A DNA stretch of 49,132 nt from Loktanella sp. (GCA_024686085.1 JAIBDT010000011.1:1-49132); one strand, 5' to 3'. Shown: positions 16,733 to 25,321, counted from the first letter of the stretch. Notes: generated by a model from the sequence alone, not told the origin. A program made the numbers and translations.

Positions 16733-18783
16733 TATTCGATACTTTTGTAATGGTTGATTGGGCCGGCGGAAATGATCGTGGCGCTGCGCCGAAGGCCGAT
16801 GCGATTTGGGCCTGCGTGGCGGGCCAAGACCCCGTCTATTTCCGTAGCAGACAATTGGTCGAGGTCTGGTTGCATGACTTGTTTATGGCTGAACAGTCCG
16901 CAGGACGTCGCGTGCTTGCAGGGTTTGACTTCCCTTTTGGTTATCCCGCGGGTTTCGCGAATGCCGTGACCGATAAGGCGGACACTTTCGCCCTGTGGCA
17001 ATGGTTTGCCGACCATATTACCGATACGCCGAAAGCCAATAACCGCTTTGATGTTGCCGCCCAATTGAACAGAATGTGTGATGGTATCGGGCCGTTCTGG
17101 GGCAACCCGCTCGCGCGTGATATTGATGATCTGCCCCGCAAGGGTTTGGATCGTACGCCGAATACTTTTGCAGAACGCAGACAGGTCGAAAGCCATGCCA
17201 AAGGTAGCTTTACTTGCTGGCAGCTGTCAGGTGCGGGTGCTGTTGGGTCGCAGGTTATGATGGGCTTGCCTGTGCTGCAGCGCTTGCGTCAGGCCTTTGG
17301 CACTGACATCGCTGTGTGGCCTTTTGAGACGCCAGACGCCCCAATTGTCATCGCCGAAATTTGGCCAAGCCTTTTTGTGTCGGCCACGCCAAGCGGGCTC
17401 GTCAAAGATGCGCATCAGGTCCGCGAAACGGCGCAATACTTCGCGAATTTGCCTCAACAGGATTTGGCCGCGTTGATGACGGTTGATGCCCCTGAAGAAG
17501 GTTGGATCTTGGGCGTCCCTCAGCAGCAAGCCAAGCGTCCGCCACCATTACGAAACGATTGTTTTGCAATGCCGCAAGGCGCACATTGGACACCAGTCGA
17601 CGAGGCGCTGAATCACTTGCGCGCAAATCTGAGGTGCGTCAAGGCAATCAAGACAATCCCGACAAATAAGGCCGCGGGTCGGGTTCTTGGGGCTGATGTA
17701 ATCGTTGCGCGCTCGCACCCCCCAACGCCTAACTCCGCCGTAGACGGTTACGGCTTTGCGGGCCCTGCCCCCTCTGGCGAACTGACTTATACATTGGTCG
17801 CAGGACGTGCTGCTGCGGGCGACCCGTTGGGTGAAATCGTGCCCGCTGGACATGCTGTGCGGATATTGACGGGTGCCGCTTTGCCAGACGGCGTTGATAC
17901 GGTCGTCTTGCAAGAGGATGTTGCCGTCAACAATGGACATGTGTCATTTCACGGCCCGCTTAAGCACGGTGCGAATGCGCGACGCGCTGGAGAGGACATG
18001 ACAAGCGGCCAAACAGTTTTGCGTGTGGGCCGTGTAGTGACCTCTGCCGATGTTGCGACAATTACCGCTTGCGGCGTTGGCAACGTTGCCGTCAGGCGGC
18101 GGCTGCGCGTTGGCATCTTATCTACGGGTGACGAGTTGGCGCAGGCAGGCGCACAGGCGCGCACAGATCAGATTTATGACGCCAACCGTCCGATGCTTTG
18201 CGCAATTGCAAAGGCGTGGGGATACAAGGCGATCGATCTGGGCTGCGCCCCCGACGACCGCGCCCAATTACGTGCCATCCTTGATGACGCGGCCAAGCGT
18301 TGTGATGTGATCATCACCTCTGGCGGTGCGTCTGCGGGCGACGAGGACCACATGTCAGCGCTGTTGCAAGGCACTGGATCACTGGCGCTGTGGCGTATTG
18401 CGATGAAGCCAGGGCGTCCGCTGGCGTTGGGACTATGGGACGATGTGCCTGTTCTCGGCCTGCCTGGTAACCCAGTAGCGGCGATGGTCTGCGCATTGAT
18501 CTTTGGACGCCCCGCGCTGCGCCTTTTAGCTGGTAGTGATTGGTTAGAGCCACAAGGCTACGCCCTCCCTGCGGGGTTCACAAAGTCTAAGAAAGCAGGT
18601 CGCCGTGAATACATCCGGGCACGCATTGAAAACGGGCAAGTTATAGCCTTTGCATCCGAAGGATCGGGGCGCGTATCGGGCTTGTCTTGGGCGACAGGAT
18701 TGGTTGAATTGACCGACGATGCCCAAACAATTGACATCGGAGATATGGTTCGCTTTATCCCGCTCACCGAGTTCGGGCTATGA
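16729..18783 (+). CDS. moeA: Fusion: unassigned RNase H-like domain + MoeA molybdopterin molybdotransferase
   Basis: The 684-residue protein starts at GTG 16729 (GTGA overlap with mobB). Residues from about 286 are a full MoeA, which inserts molybdate into adenylylated molybdopterin: AAGRVLGADV, NSAVDGYGF, ILTGAALPDGVDTVV, GILSTGDEL (462-470), SGGASAGDEDH (531-541), MKPGRPLALG, and GLPGNPVAAM (577-586). Residues 1 to about 280 are a separate domain with VMVDWAGG (7-14), GFDFPFGYP (65-73) and EIWPSLF (210-216). These resemble the acidic strands of DUF429-type RNase H-like folds. That domain's role is unknown; cofactor-related nucleotide handling is a guess. Confidence 0.88.
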   Translation: MIFDTFVMVDWAGGNDRGAAPKADAIWACVAGQDPVYFRSRQLVEVWLHDLFMAEQSAGRRVLAGFDFPFGYPAGFANAVTDKADTFALWQWFADHITDTPKANNRFDVAAQLNRMCDGIGPFWGNPLARDIDDLPRKGLDRTPNTFAERRQVESHAKGSFTCWQLSGAGAVGSQVMMGLPVLQRLRQAFGTDIAVWPFETPDAPIVIAEIWPSLFVSATPSGLVKDAHQVRETAQYFANLPQQDLAALMTVDAPEEGWILGVPQQQAKRPPPLRNDCFAMPQGAHWTPVDEALNHLRANLRCVKAIKTIPTNKAAGRVLGADVIVARSHPPTPNSAVDGYGFAGPAPSGELTYTLVAGRAAAGDPLGEIVPAGHAVRILTGAALPDGVDTVVLQEDVAVNNGHVSFHGPLKHGANARRAGEDMTSGQTVLRVGRVVTSADVATITACGVGNVAVRRRLRVGILSTGDELAQAGAQARTDQIYDANRPMLCAIAKAWGYKAIDLGCAPDDRAQLRAILDDAAKRCDVIITSGGASAGDEDHMSALLQGTGSLALWRIAMKPGRPLALGLWDDVPVLGLPGNPVAAMVCALIFGRPALRLLAGSDWLEPQGYALPAGFTKSKKAGRREYIRARIENGQVIAFASEGSGRVSGLSWATGLVELTDDAQTIDIGDMVRFIPLTEFGL

Positions 18784-19358
18784 TCATAAGCACTGGTATT
18801 AGACCAGAAGACCGCCATCAGATTGCCACGCTCTATTGGCAGGCATTCGGGGCAAAACTTGGCCGTGTGATGCATCCTGAACGCAAGGCCCTTAGATTTG
18901 TCGAAGCGGTGCTGGACCCTGAGCACGCCATTTGTGCGCATGATCATGGGGGCATTCTACTTGGTGTGGCTGGCTTCAAGACATTCGAGGGCGCATTGGT
19001 TGGCGGCACTTTTCGTGATCTGGCGATCCAATACGGGTGGGTTGGTGCCAGTTGGCGCGCGGCTCTGCTGTCGTTGCTGGAACGCGACACCGAGAACCAA
19101 CGGTTTTTGATGGATGGCATTTTCGTTGACCCCACTGCGCGCGGTCAAGGGGTCGGAACCGCGTTGCTGAAAGCAATCATTGCTGAAGGCCGCAGGCGCG
19201 GCTATGCCGAGGTCCGGCTTGATGTGATCAACACCAATCCACGGGCGCGTGCCCTGTATGAACGGTTTGGGTTCAAGGCCCAAGCCACCCAAAATTTGGG
19301 TCCGCTGCGCCATCTTTTCGGGTTCAGCGCAGCGACCACCATGACCTATAAGGTCTAG
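18780..19358 (+). CDS. GNAT-family N-acetyltransferase
   Basis: A 192-residue acetyltransferase with a clear acetyl-CoA site: MDGIFVDPTARGQGVGTALLKAII, then DVINTNPRARALYERFGF. The substrate is unknown. Its ATG overlaps the moeA stop as ATGA, making it the fifth gene of the fdhD-mobA-mobB-moeA series. Its stop shares the four bases CTAG with the stop of the convergent mbfA gene. Confidence 0.87.
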   Translation: MIISTGIRPEDRHQIATLYWQAFGAKLGRVMHPERKALRFVEAVLDPEHAICAHDHGGILLGVAGFKTFEGALVGGTFRDLAIQYGWVGASWRAALLSLLERDTENQRFLMDGIFVDPTARGQGVGTALLKAIIAEGRRRGYAEVRLDVINTNPRARALYERFGFKAQATQNLGPLRHLFGFSAATTMTYKV

Positions 19359-20332
19359 CCAGATCCGATGATTGCACCTGCGGCAAAGACCAATGCACCG
19401 CCCAAGACCACTTGGAAGGCGGCCCGCCAAAACGGTGTTTGCATATAGCGGTTTTGGATCCATGCAATTGCCCAAAGCTCCACAAACACGACGACAAAGG
19501 CCAACGTCGTTGCTGTCCAGAAATCTGTTATCAGATATGGCAACGCATGACCCAATCCGCCAATGGTTGTCATCACACCAGCCGCGATCCCGCGCTTGAT
19601 CGGCGAGCCGCGCCCCGAGATTTGACCGTCGTCTGATGCCGCTTCGGTAAACCCCATCGAGATACCTGCACCGACCGAGGCCGCGAGTCCCACGAGGAAC
19701 GTCGTCCATGTATCTTGGGTCGCAAAGGCCACCGCAAAGATCGGCGCAAGCGTCGACACAGACCCGTCCATGAGCCCTGCCAAACCAGGCTGGACCCATG
19801 TCAGGATAAACTGGCGATGTGCCGCACTTTCCTCGGCGGTGCGTTCATCTTCGTCGAGGTGCTTTTCCTCAAGTTTCGCTGCATGATCAGAATGTCCCGC
19901 CTCAGCAGCGGCCAAGTCGCCCAGCAGTTTACGCGTTGCCGCGTCGGTCGTATTTGCGGCCGCAGCACGGTAGAACCGTTCCGCATCTTGTTCCATTTGC
20001 GCCGCTTCTTCGCGGATGCGTTCCAGTCCGAGGTTTTCGACCAGCCATACAGGGCGGCGCGCATAAAAGCCTGAAACGTGCTCGCGACGGATCAACGGAA
20101 TGACCTCGCCGAACCTCTGCACGTGCAGGTCAATTAGTCGACGACGATGGTCGTCTTCTTCAACCGCCATGCCATCAAAAACGGCCGCACTGGCGGCATA
20201 GTCGTCACGTAGCATTTCAGCGTAACTGCGATAGATACGGGCGTCGTCTTCTTCGGACGAGATTGCCAGAGCAAGGATTTCCTGCTCGGATAGGTCACGA
20301 AAACGGCGACGATTTGCAAAACCTGGGATCAT
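19355..20332 (-). CDS. mbfA: Membrane-bound ferritin / iron exporter MbfA
   Basis: A 325-residue fusion of an N-terminal ferritin/rubrerythrin-like domain (about residues 10-165, with EEDDARIYRSYAEML, EEDDHRRRLIDLH, and AEAGHSDHA) and a C-terminal VIT1/CCC1-type membrane domain (about 180-325, with QPGLAGLMDGSVSTLAPIFAVAFAT split by helices). In Agrobacterium and Bradyrhizobium such proteins export iron and are repressed by Irr. ATG 20332 is favoured; a GTG at 20344 is possible. An Irr-type box lies 16 bases upstream. Confidence 0.9.
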   Translation of the reverse strand: MIPGFANRRRFRDLSEQEILALAISSEEDDARIYRSYAEMLRDDYAASAAVFDGMAVEEDDHRRRLIDLHVQRFGEVIPLIRREHVSGFYARRPVWLVENLGLERIREEAAQMEQDAERFYRAAAANTTDAATRKLLGDLAAAEAGHSDHAAKLEEKHLDEDERTAEESAAHRQFILTWVQPGLAGLMDGSVSTLAPIFAVAFATQDTWTTFLVGLAASVGAGISMGFTEAASDDGQISGRGSPIKRGIAAGVMTTIGGLGHALPYLITDFWTATTLAFVVVFVELWAIAWIQNRYMQTPFWRAAFQVVLGGALVFAAGAIIGSG

Positions 20333-20347
20333 GTGAGGACTCACTTA

Positions 20348-20362
20348 TTAGAATGGTTCTAA
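20348..20362. promoter_or_regulatory. Candidate Irr box (iron control element)
   Basis: TTAGAA-TGG-TTCTAA is a perfect 6+3+6 dyad 16 bases upstream of the mbfA ATG. It matches the form of the alphaproteobacterial Irr/ICE element (TTAGAA-N3-TTCTAA). MbfA homologues are known Irr targets, so iron-dependent control is likely. Confidence 0.8.
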
Positions 20363-20401
20363 GTTACGCCGATTTGGGGACAATGCAAGCCCCACAATGC
20401 A

Positions 20402-20428
20402 AAAGGCCCCGCACATGACGGGGCCTTT
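20402..20428. terminator. Intrinsic terminator after frmA
   Basis: AAAGGCCCCG (20402-20411) and CGGGGCCTTT (20419-20428) form a perfect 10-bp stem around a 7-nt loop. On the minus strand it follows the frmA stop by about 18 bases and ends with TTTT. It can also be read on the plus strand. Confidence 0.85.
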
Positions 20429-20446
20429 GGTAGGCATTTGTCTGGT

Positions 20447-21562
20447 TTAAAACTCGACGACGGCGCGAATGGATTTACCTTCGTGCATCAAGTCAAAGCC
20501 GTGGTTGATCTCTTCCAGTTTCAATTTGTGGGTGATCATCGGATCGATCTCGATCTTGCCGTCCATGTACCAATCGACAATCTTTGGCACGTCGGTGCGT
20601 CCCGATGCCCCGCCAAAGGCCGTGCCACGCCAGCTGCGCCCTGTGACCAGTTGGAATGGGCGCGTCGAAATTTCTGCACCTGCAGGTGCAACCCCGATGA
20701 TGATGCTTTCGCCCCACCCCTTGTGGGATGCTTCCAGCGCTGTGCGCATAACGTTCACATTGCCCGTCGCGTCAAATGTATAGTCAGCGCCGCCGCCTGT
20801 CAGTTCAACGAGATGTGCGACCAAGTCGCCCTCGACATTGGACGGGTTCACAAAGTGGGTCATGCCAAATCGCGTGCCCATCTCGATTTTGCTATCGTTT
20901 AGGTCAACACCAACGATTTGGTCCGCGCCCGCAAGACGCAGCCCTTGGATCACGTTCAGGCCGATGCCCCCAAGACCAAAGACAATCGCCTTTGAGCCGA
21001 TTTCGACTTTGGCGGTGTTGATCACCGCGCCAATGCCTGTTGTGACGCCACAACCGATGTAACAGATTTTATCAAATGGCGCGTCTTTGCGCACTTTCGC
21101 CAAGGCGATTTCCGGAACGACCGTGTGGTTCGCGAATGTGGAACACCCCATGTAGTGATGAATAGGCGTGCCATCCAGCATAGAAAAGCGGGTCGAACCG
21201 TCGGGCAACAAACCCTGCCCTTGGGTGCTGCGGATCGACTGGCACAAGTTGGTCTTTGGGTTCAGGCAATACTCGCATTCGCGGCATTCTGGCGTGTAAA
21301 GCGGGATCACGTGATCGCCAACCTCTAGGCTGGTCACGCCTTCGCCAATCTCGATGACAACGCCCGCGCCTTCATGGCCCAAAATCGCTGGAAAGATACC
21401 TTCGGGGTCGTCGCCGGACCGCGTGAACTCATCTGTGTGGCATAGCCCCGTTGCTTTGATCTCGACCAGAACCTCGCCTTTGCGCGGCCCTTCGAGGTTC
21501 ACGTCCATAATTTCGAGCGGTTTTCCGGCAGCTACTGCCACTGCGGCACGTGTTCGCATCAT
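20447..21562 (-). CDS. frmA: S-(hydroxymethyl)glutathione dehydrogenase / class III alcohol dehydrogenase
   Basis: Oxidises S-hydroxymethylglutathione (formaldehyde plus glutathione) with NAD; it may also reduce S-nitrosoglutathione. The 371-residue protein has catalytic zinc ligands in GLCHTDEF (Cys41) and GHEGAGVV, structural zinc cysteines in ECRECEYCLNPKTNLC, and the NAD site in VFGLGGIGLNVIQG. AGGA lies 8 bases before ATG 21562; the next codon is also ATG. The upstream extension to 21619 has no family character. It fits C1 metabolism of methylated compounds in marine bacteria. Confidence 0.95.
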   Translation of the reverse strand: MMRTRAAVAVAAGKPLEIMDVNLEGPRKGEVLVEIKATGLCHTDEFTRSGDDPEGIFPAILGHEGAGVVIEIGEGVTSLEVGDHVIPLYTPECRECEYCLNPKTNLCQSIRSTQGQGLLPDGSTRFSMLDGTPIHHYMGCSTFANHTVVPEIALAKVRKDAPFDKICYIGCGVTTGIGAVINTAKVEIGSKAIVFGLGGIGLNVIQGLRLAGADQIVGVDLNDSKIEMGTRFGMTHFVNPSNVEGDLVAHLVELTGGGADYTFDATGNVNVMRTALEASHKGWGESIIIGVAPAGAEISTRPFQLVTGRSWRGTAFGGASGRTDVPKIVDWYMDGKIEIDPMITHKLKLEEINHGFDLMHEGKSIRAVVEF

Positions 21563-21698
21563 AGTATCAATCCTATTTTCAATTTGGGACAGGTTCGGGC
21601 AAACATAACCGACAATCAAGCGGCCGCTTTAAAAAAGAGGGAAGAAACCTGTTTTTCCGCCCTTGCCAAACACAATCTGAGCGGCGCAATCTGAGATC

Positions 21699-21989
21699 AT
21701 GAAAAAACTGATAGTATTGATGGCCCTTGCGGCCTGCGCTGCCCCGACTTTGCCGACCCAGCCTTCTGTGGTGGCGGATCGATTGCCGATGGGAATGGAT
21801 GATACCTGCGGCGCCAAGCGCTATCATACAATGCTGGATCAAGATGCCACCAAGCTAGAGAAAATTCTGATCTTGGGCGAAGTGCGTATCATCCGCCCGG
21901 GTACGATTGCCACCCAAGATTATCGTCCGACACGGATGAATTTTCATGTGGGCACTAACGGCAATATCACGCAAATCAGCTGCGGTTGA
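21699..21989 (+). CDS. Peptidase inhibitor I78-family lipoprotein
   Basis: A 96-residue protein with a short signal peptide and lipobox LAAC (Cys13), so probably a lipoprotein. The mature part has DTCGAKRYHTMLDQDATKLE, ILILGEVRIIRPG and a C-terminal ITQISCG. The two flanking cysteines and the RIIRPG segment fit the I78 inhibitor family, small inhibitors of serine peptidases. The target peptidase is unknown. Confidence 0.78.
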   Translation: MKKLIVLMALAACAAPTLPTQPSVVADRLPMGMDDTCGAKRYHTMLDQDATKLEKILILGEVRIIRPGTIATQDYRPTRMNFHVGTNGNITQISCG

Positions 21990-22010
21990 TTTTTAGGGAT
22001 TAAACGAAGG

Positions 22011-22135
22011 TCCTGAAGCAGTGTACTGGGTGGGGGCTATAAAACGCCGCCTCAGGAACCATTCGCTATGGATCCTTACTGACCTATGACCTTGTCGGGA
22101 TTAGGTGCACGCACGGGCAAGTAAGAGGTTCTTTT
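22011..22135 (+). ncRNA. Candidate structured small RNA, family not identified
   Basis: The 204-base gap between the I78 gene and the DUF2794 gene holds two adjacent dyads. First: TCCTGA (22011-22016) with TCAGGA (22052-22057), plus GGTGG (22029-22033) with CCGCC (22047-22051). Second: AGGAACC (22054-22060) with GGTTCTT (22127-22133), CTTAC (22075-22079) with GTAAG (22121-22125), and TTGTC (22092-22096) with GGCAA (22116-22120). The last stem is followed by TTTT. TATAAA at 22038-22043 could be a -10 box for an RNA starting near 22049, in which case only the second hairpin would be transcribed. A 6S-like RNA is one option; I cannot confirm it. Confidence 0.4.
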
Positions 22136-22193
22136 GTGTCAATGTCGTGACAGCAGCCTTGCTTTCAGCGGCAAAGGGCGCAAATCATAGGGT

Positions 22194-22535
22194 ATGAGTA
22201 TAGACCCGCCCACCCCATTGCACGCCCCTGCGCCTGAACAGGTGGCGTTTCACCGGACTGAATTGAATGTGCTAATGGGCATTTACGGCCGCATGGTTGC
22301 TGCCGGCGAATGGCGCGATTACGGGTTGTCGTTTCTGCGCGAAATGGCCGTGTTCTCTGTTTTTAAACGCACAGCGGAAAATCCCGTTTATCGTATCGAG
22401 AAGCGTCCCAAGCTGCGCATGAAGCAAGGGCAATACGCACTGATCGGCATCGACGGTCAGATCTTGAAGCGCGGCAATGATCTGCGCCAAGTGCTGGTAA
22501 CCTTAGAGCGCAAATTAATCCGTGCCGTGGACTAA
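22194..22535 (+). CDS. DUF2794 domain-containing protein
   Basis: A 113-residue cytosolic protein typical of alphaproteobacteria. The family region runs from VAFHRTELNVLMGIYGRMV through EWRDYGLSFLREMAVFSVF to LRQVLVTLERKLI. No function is established that I know of. Its stop codon overlaps that of the convergent NlpC/P60 gene by 4 bases. Confidence 0.82.
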   Translation: MSIDPPTPLHAPAPEQVAFHRTELNVLMGIYGRMVAAGEWRDYGLSFLREMAVFSVFKRTAENPVYRIEKRPKLRMKQGQYALIGIDGQILKRGNDLRQVLVTLERKLIRAVD

Positions 22536-23353
22536 AGCCGTTTGCGCGCGGTTACATCGCCGTCGCCCTGCGCTTTTATCCGAAGAATCGCCCGCTCCAC
22601 AGGTTCATACACGGTCGCCATATGGTGTGCGTTTGCGTGAATAAGCGTGTCCGCATCGACCATCATCCCCACATGTCCCTCCCAGAACAACAGATCGCCC
22701 CGCTGTAGGGTGTCATTGTCTGCAAGATCATGTCCCAGCACATCTTGCTGCATATCACTATCGGCAAGACAAGCGATCCCGCAGCCTGTCAAAGCCGCCG
22801 CCACCAGACCAGAACAATCAATCCCGCGCGTGGAGTTTCCGCCCCAAAGATAGGGCACCCCATAGTGCATCTGTGCAATCGTCGCCGGGTCACTGAAGGT
22901 CTGATCTAGCGGACGTAGATGCTTTTTCGGAACGAAGCCGAATGGGGTTTCAAAATACTTTTGTCGCTCGTCCGTCACCACTACCTTGGCCCCAAAGGGC
23001 AAGGAGATCGTATCGCGAGATTTAAAGCTTTCCTCGGCATAGCCGTGGGTCGCGGGCGTCGCTACAAAATGCGTCGGATGCGTCGCATCGCCGAGAGTTG
23101 TCTCTTGGACATAGCCGACATAGCCATCTGCCGCCTGAACAAATCCCCATCCATCAGCCAGTTCAAGCAGCGTGACTGATGCGCCCAAAAGCAGCTGGCG
23201 TTCCCGCTGCCCTTTTGGCTTTGTACATAAGTCAACGACGGGGACCGTAACCGATTGAGGGGTTCCTTCAACGTAATGGTCTGCTGCGACTTTACCTTTT
23301 AAAGATACCGCGGCGACCCGCCCGTTCGCGGGTAAAAGGCGTTGATCGGTCAT
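22532..23353 (-). CDS. NlpC/P60-family cysteine peptidase with SH3-like domains
   Basis: A 273-residue probable cell-wall hydrolase or amide peptidase. SH3-like segments fill about residues 20-140 (LELADGWGFVQAADGYVGYV). The catalytic NlpC/P60 domain follows: RGIDCSGLVAAAL with the Cys nucleophile, GDLLFWEGHVGMMVD with the His, and LIHANAHHM. No signal peptide is obvious. The ATG at 23353 overlaps the stop of the aminopeptidase gene as ATGA; the longer frame to 23605 lies inside that gene and is rejected. Confidence 0.9.
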   Translation of the reverse strand: MTDQRLLPANGRVAAVSLKGKVAADHYVEGTPQSVTVPVVDLCTKPKGQRERQLLLGASVTLLELADGWGFVQAADGYVGYVQETTLGDATHPTHFVATPATHGYAEESFKSRDTISLPFGAKVVVTDERQKYFETPFGFVPKKHLRPLDQTFSDPATIAQMHYGVPYLWGGNSTRGIDCSGLVAAALTGCGIACLADSDMQQDVLGHDLADNDTLQRGDLLFWEGHVGMMVDADTLIHANAHHMATVYEPVERAILRIKAQGDGDVTARKRL

Positions 23354-24717
23354 AGTTCCAACAAGTCCGGCAATGCGTCCAACAGCGCACGCGCGCCCAT
23401 CCCGACCCCGCCTTTGGGCCGTGCTGGTGCCGCGCTTGGGTTCCAGCCGTAAATGTCGAAATGCACATAAGGGCTTTCGACAAAGCGTCGTAAAAAGAGA
23501 GCAGCCGTGATGCATCCCGCAAAACCGCCCTTTGGTGCATTGTCCAAATCCGCGACGCCAGGTTCGATCATTGTCTCGTATGGTGCGTGGAAGGGAAGCC
23601 GCCAAACCGGGTCGGCAACACGACCTGCGGCTGCGGCAATTGCCGCCGCATGGCTGTCGCTATCAGTAAAAAATGGTGACAGGTCAGGGCCAACGGCAAC
23701 CCGTGCGGCCCCAGTTAGTGTAGCCATTGAGATCACCAAATCCGGTGCGTCTTCGTCCGCCAGCGTCAATGCATCGGCCAAAACCAAACGCCCTTCGGCG
23801 TCGGTATTGTTGATTTCGACGCTTAATCCTTTGCGGCTGATCAGAATATCTTGCGGACGGAATGCATTTCCATCAATGCCATTCTCGACGGCAGGCACAA
23901 GCACACGCAGGCGCAATTTCAAGCCAAGCCCCATGATCATATGCGCAAAGCCAAGAACCGTCGCAGCACCGCCCATGTCTTTTTTCATCAAGCCCATACT
24001 GGAACCGGGTTTGATATTCAAACCGCCCGTATCAAAGCAGACACCTTTCCCAACAAGGGTCAGCTGCGGTCCACTGTCGCCCCAGCGCATATCCAGCAAG
24101 CGCGGTTCCCGGGTCGAGGCGCGCCCGACTGCGTGGATCATCGGGAAGTTGCTGGAAATCAAATCGTCCCCAGCAATCACATTCACAGCTGCCCCATGCT
24201 GCTTGGCAAGGGCTGTGAACGCTTCTTCCAGCTCGAAGGGCCCCATGTCTGAAGCAGGTGTGTTGATCAGATCGCGGGTCAGCGCCTCGCCTTCGGCAAT
24301 AATCGCGATGCGGTCAGCGTCGATCCCTGCCGGTGCAATCAGCTTTGCCGCCTCAGAAGCAGGGCTGACATAGCGGTCAAAGCGGTAGCTTTCCAATAGC
24401 CACCCCAACGCGGCCTCTTCCAATGCCTCTTTGGGCATTTCAGTCACAATCTGGTAGGTTTGTGCGGGCAATGAACGCGCTGCGGCCCCAACATAAAATC
24501 GACCACGCGTGCGGGTTGCGACCGTCCCATACCCGACTGCAGCACAAGACAACGTGCCATCCGTTGCTGGCACCGCGATCGTTTGGCCCAAAGCGCCGGT
24601 AAAACCAACCGTTTGCGCCCATTTCCGCGCTGGGACTGGAAGTTGATCTAGGTCATCTGCCCCAACTACATAAAGGTCAACGGCGTCGGCATCAGAAGCG
24701 GCAAAAGCAAGCGGCAT
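23350..24717 (-). CDS. M17 leucyl aminopeptidase-family protein
   Basis: A 455-residue metallo-aminopeptidase that removes N-terminal residues from peptides in the cytosol. The metal and active-site motifs are GKGVCFDTGGLNIKP, MKKDMGGAA and the M17 signature NTDAEGRLVLADAL at about residues 301-314. The N-terminal domain is the variable regulatory half. The gene couples to the NlpC/P60 gene downstream, an arrangement that suggests a shared role in peptide or muropeptide turnover (inference). Confidence 0.92.
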   Translation of the reverse strand: MPLAFAASDADAVDLYVVGADDLDQLPVPARKWAQTVGFTGALGQTIAVPATDGTLSCAAVGYGTVATRTRGRFYVGAAARSLPAQTYQIVTEMPKEALEEAALGWLLESYRFDRYVSPASEAAKLIAPAGIDADRIAIIAEGEALTRDLINTPASDMGPFELEEAFTALAKQHGAAVNVIAGDDLISSNFPMIHAVGRASTREPRLLDMRWGDSGPQLTLVGKGVCFDTGGLNIKPGSSMGLMKKDMGGAATVLGFAHMIMGLGLKLRLRVLVPAVENGIDGNAFRPQDILISRKGLSVEINNTDAEGRLVLADALTLADEDAPDLVISMATLTGAARVAVGPDLSPFFTDSDSHAAAIAAAAGRVADPVWRLPFHAPYETMIEPGVADLDNAPKGGFAGCITAALFLRRFVESPYVHFDIYGWNPSAAPARPKGGVGMGARALLDALPDLLEL

Positions 24718-24781
24718 GGGTCATCCTTGAGGGTTATTTCGCCGCAAAGATGACCCGCCCCGAACCAAAGTGCAATCCACG

Positions 24782-25210
24782 TTAGTGTCGGTCGCGGAAT
24801 TGCCAAATCTGCGTAACGGCAATATCAAACGCCCTTTCCAAGCGAGCCATCGTTGCACTAAGAGCCACGCCATCTCGCTGCTCTGCACAAAGGGATACGT
24901 GTGCGGCGGCCTCAGTGACTTCGATAAGACCGATCTGCTGCCCCACATTCATGATGCCGCGTGCGGGCTTTTTGATCGACTCGAAAGAGTGCGCGGCCTT
25001 CGCACATTGCAACGAATCTAGCTTGAAGGCGATATTTTCCAGAACCTGACAGATCATTTCTTCAGCCTCTCGTTCACCTTTAGAGGCAAAGATGTGATCG
25101 ACCGGATCAGGGTCAAGTCTATTCAATTCACGGCACCGCAGATGGGTCACAGGGGCCGTGGGACGGGCGGAGGCGGTCATCACCGCGAATTGTGTATGAT
25201 TATGTTCCAT
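24782..25210 (-). CDS. Unassigned helical protein, possibly HPt-like
   Basis: A 142-residue soluble protein, largely helical by composition, with no membrane segment. The C-terminal half (about residues 70-140) has AKAAHSFESIKKPARGIMNVGQQIGL, read here in two pieces AKAAHSFESIKKPARG and IMNVGQQIGL, followed by a helical stretch. That spacing recalls histidine phosphotransfer (HPt) domains, in which a histidine sits in a helix followed by a Lys/Arg and a glycine-rich turn. The match is weak and inferred. It diverges from the carbonic-anhydrase operon across 111 bases. Confidence 0.6.
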   Translation of the reverse strand: MEHNHTQFAVMTASARPTAPVTHLRCRELNRLDPDPVDHIFASKGEREAEEMICQVLENIAFKLDSLQCAKAAHSFESIKKPARGIMNVGQQIGLIEVTEAAAHVSLCAEQRDGVALSATMARLERAFDIAVTQIWQFRDRH

Positions 25211-25321
25211 ACCCAGTTTCTACGGTATGATGGTTTTCAGAAGATGAAACAGCCAATTGAAATTTATCGAATTTCATGAAAATGCAGTGTAACCTGAGAC
25301 TACATCTTTTGGAGTTGTCCT

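Noticed and set aside
22532..23605. Longer version of the NlpC/P60 gene
   Set aside because: The extra 84 codons lie inside the aminopeptidase gene; the ATGA overlap at 23350-23353 gives a better start.
23507..24373. Plus-strand reading frame of 288 codons
   Set aside because: Antisense to the M17 aminopeptidase; Ser/Pro/Ala-rich sequence without motifs.
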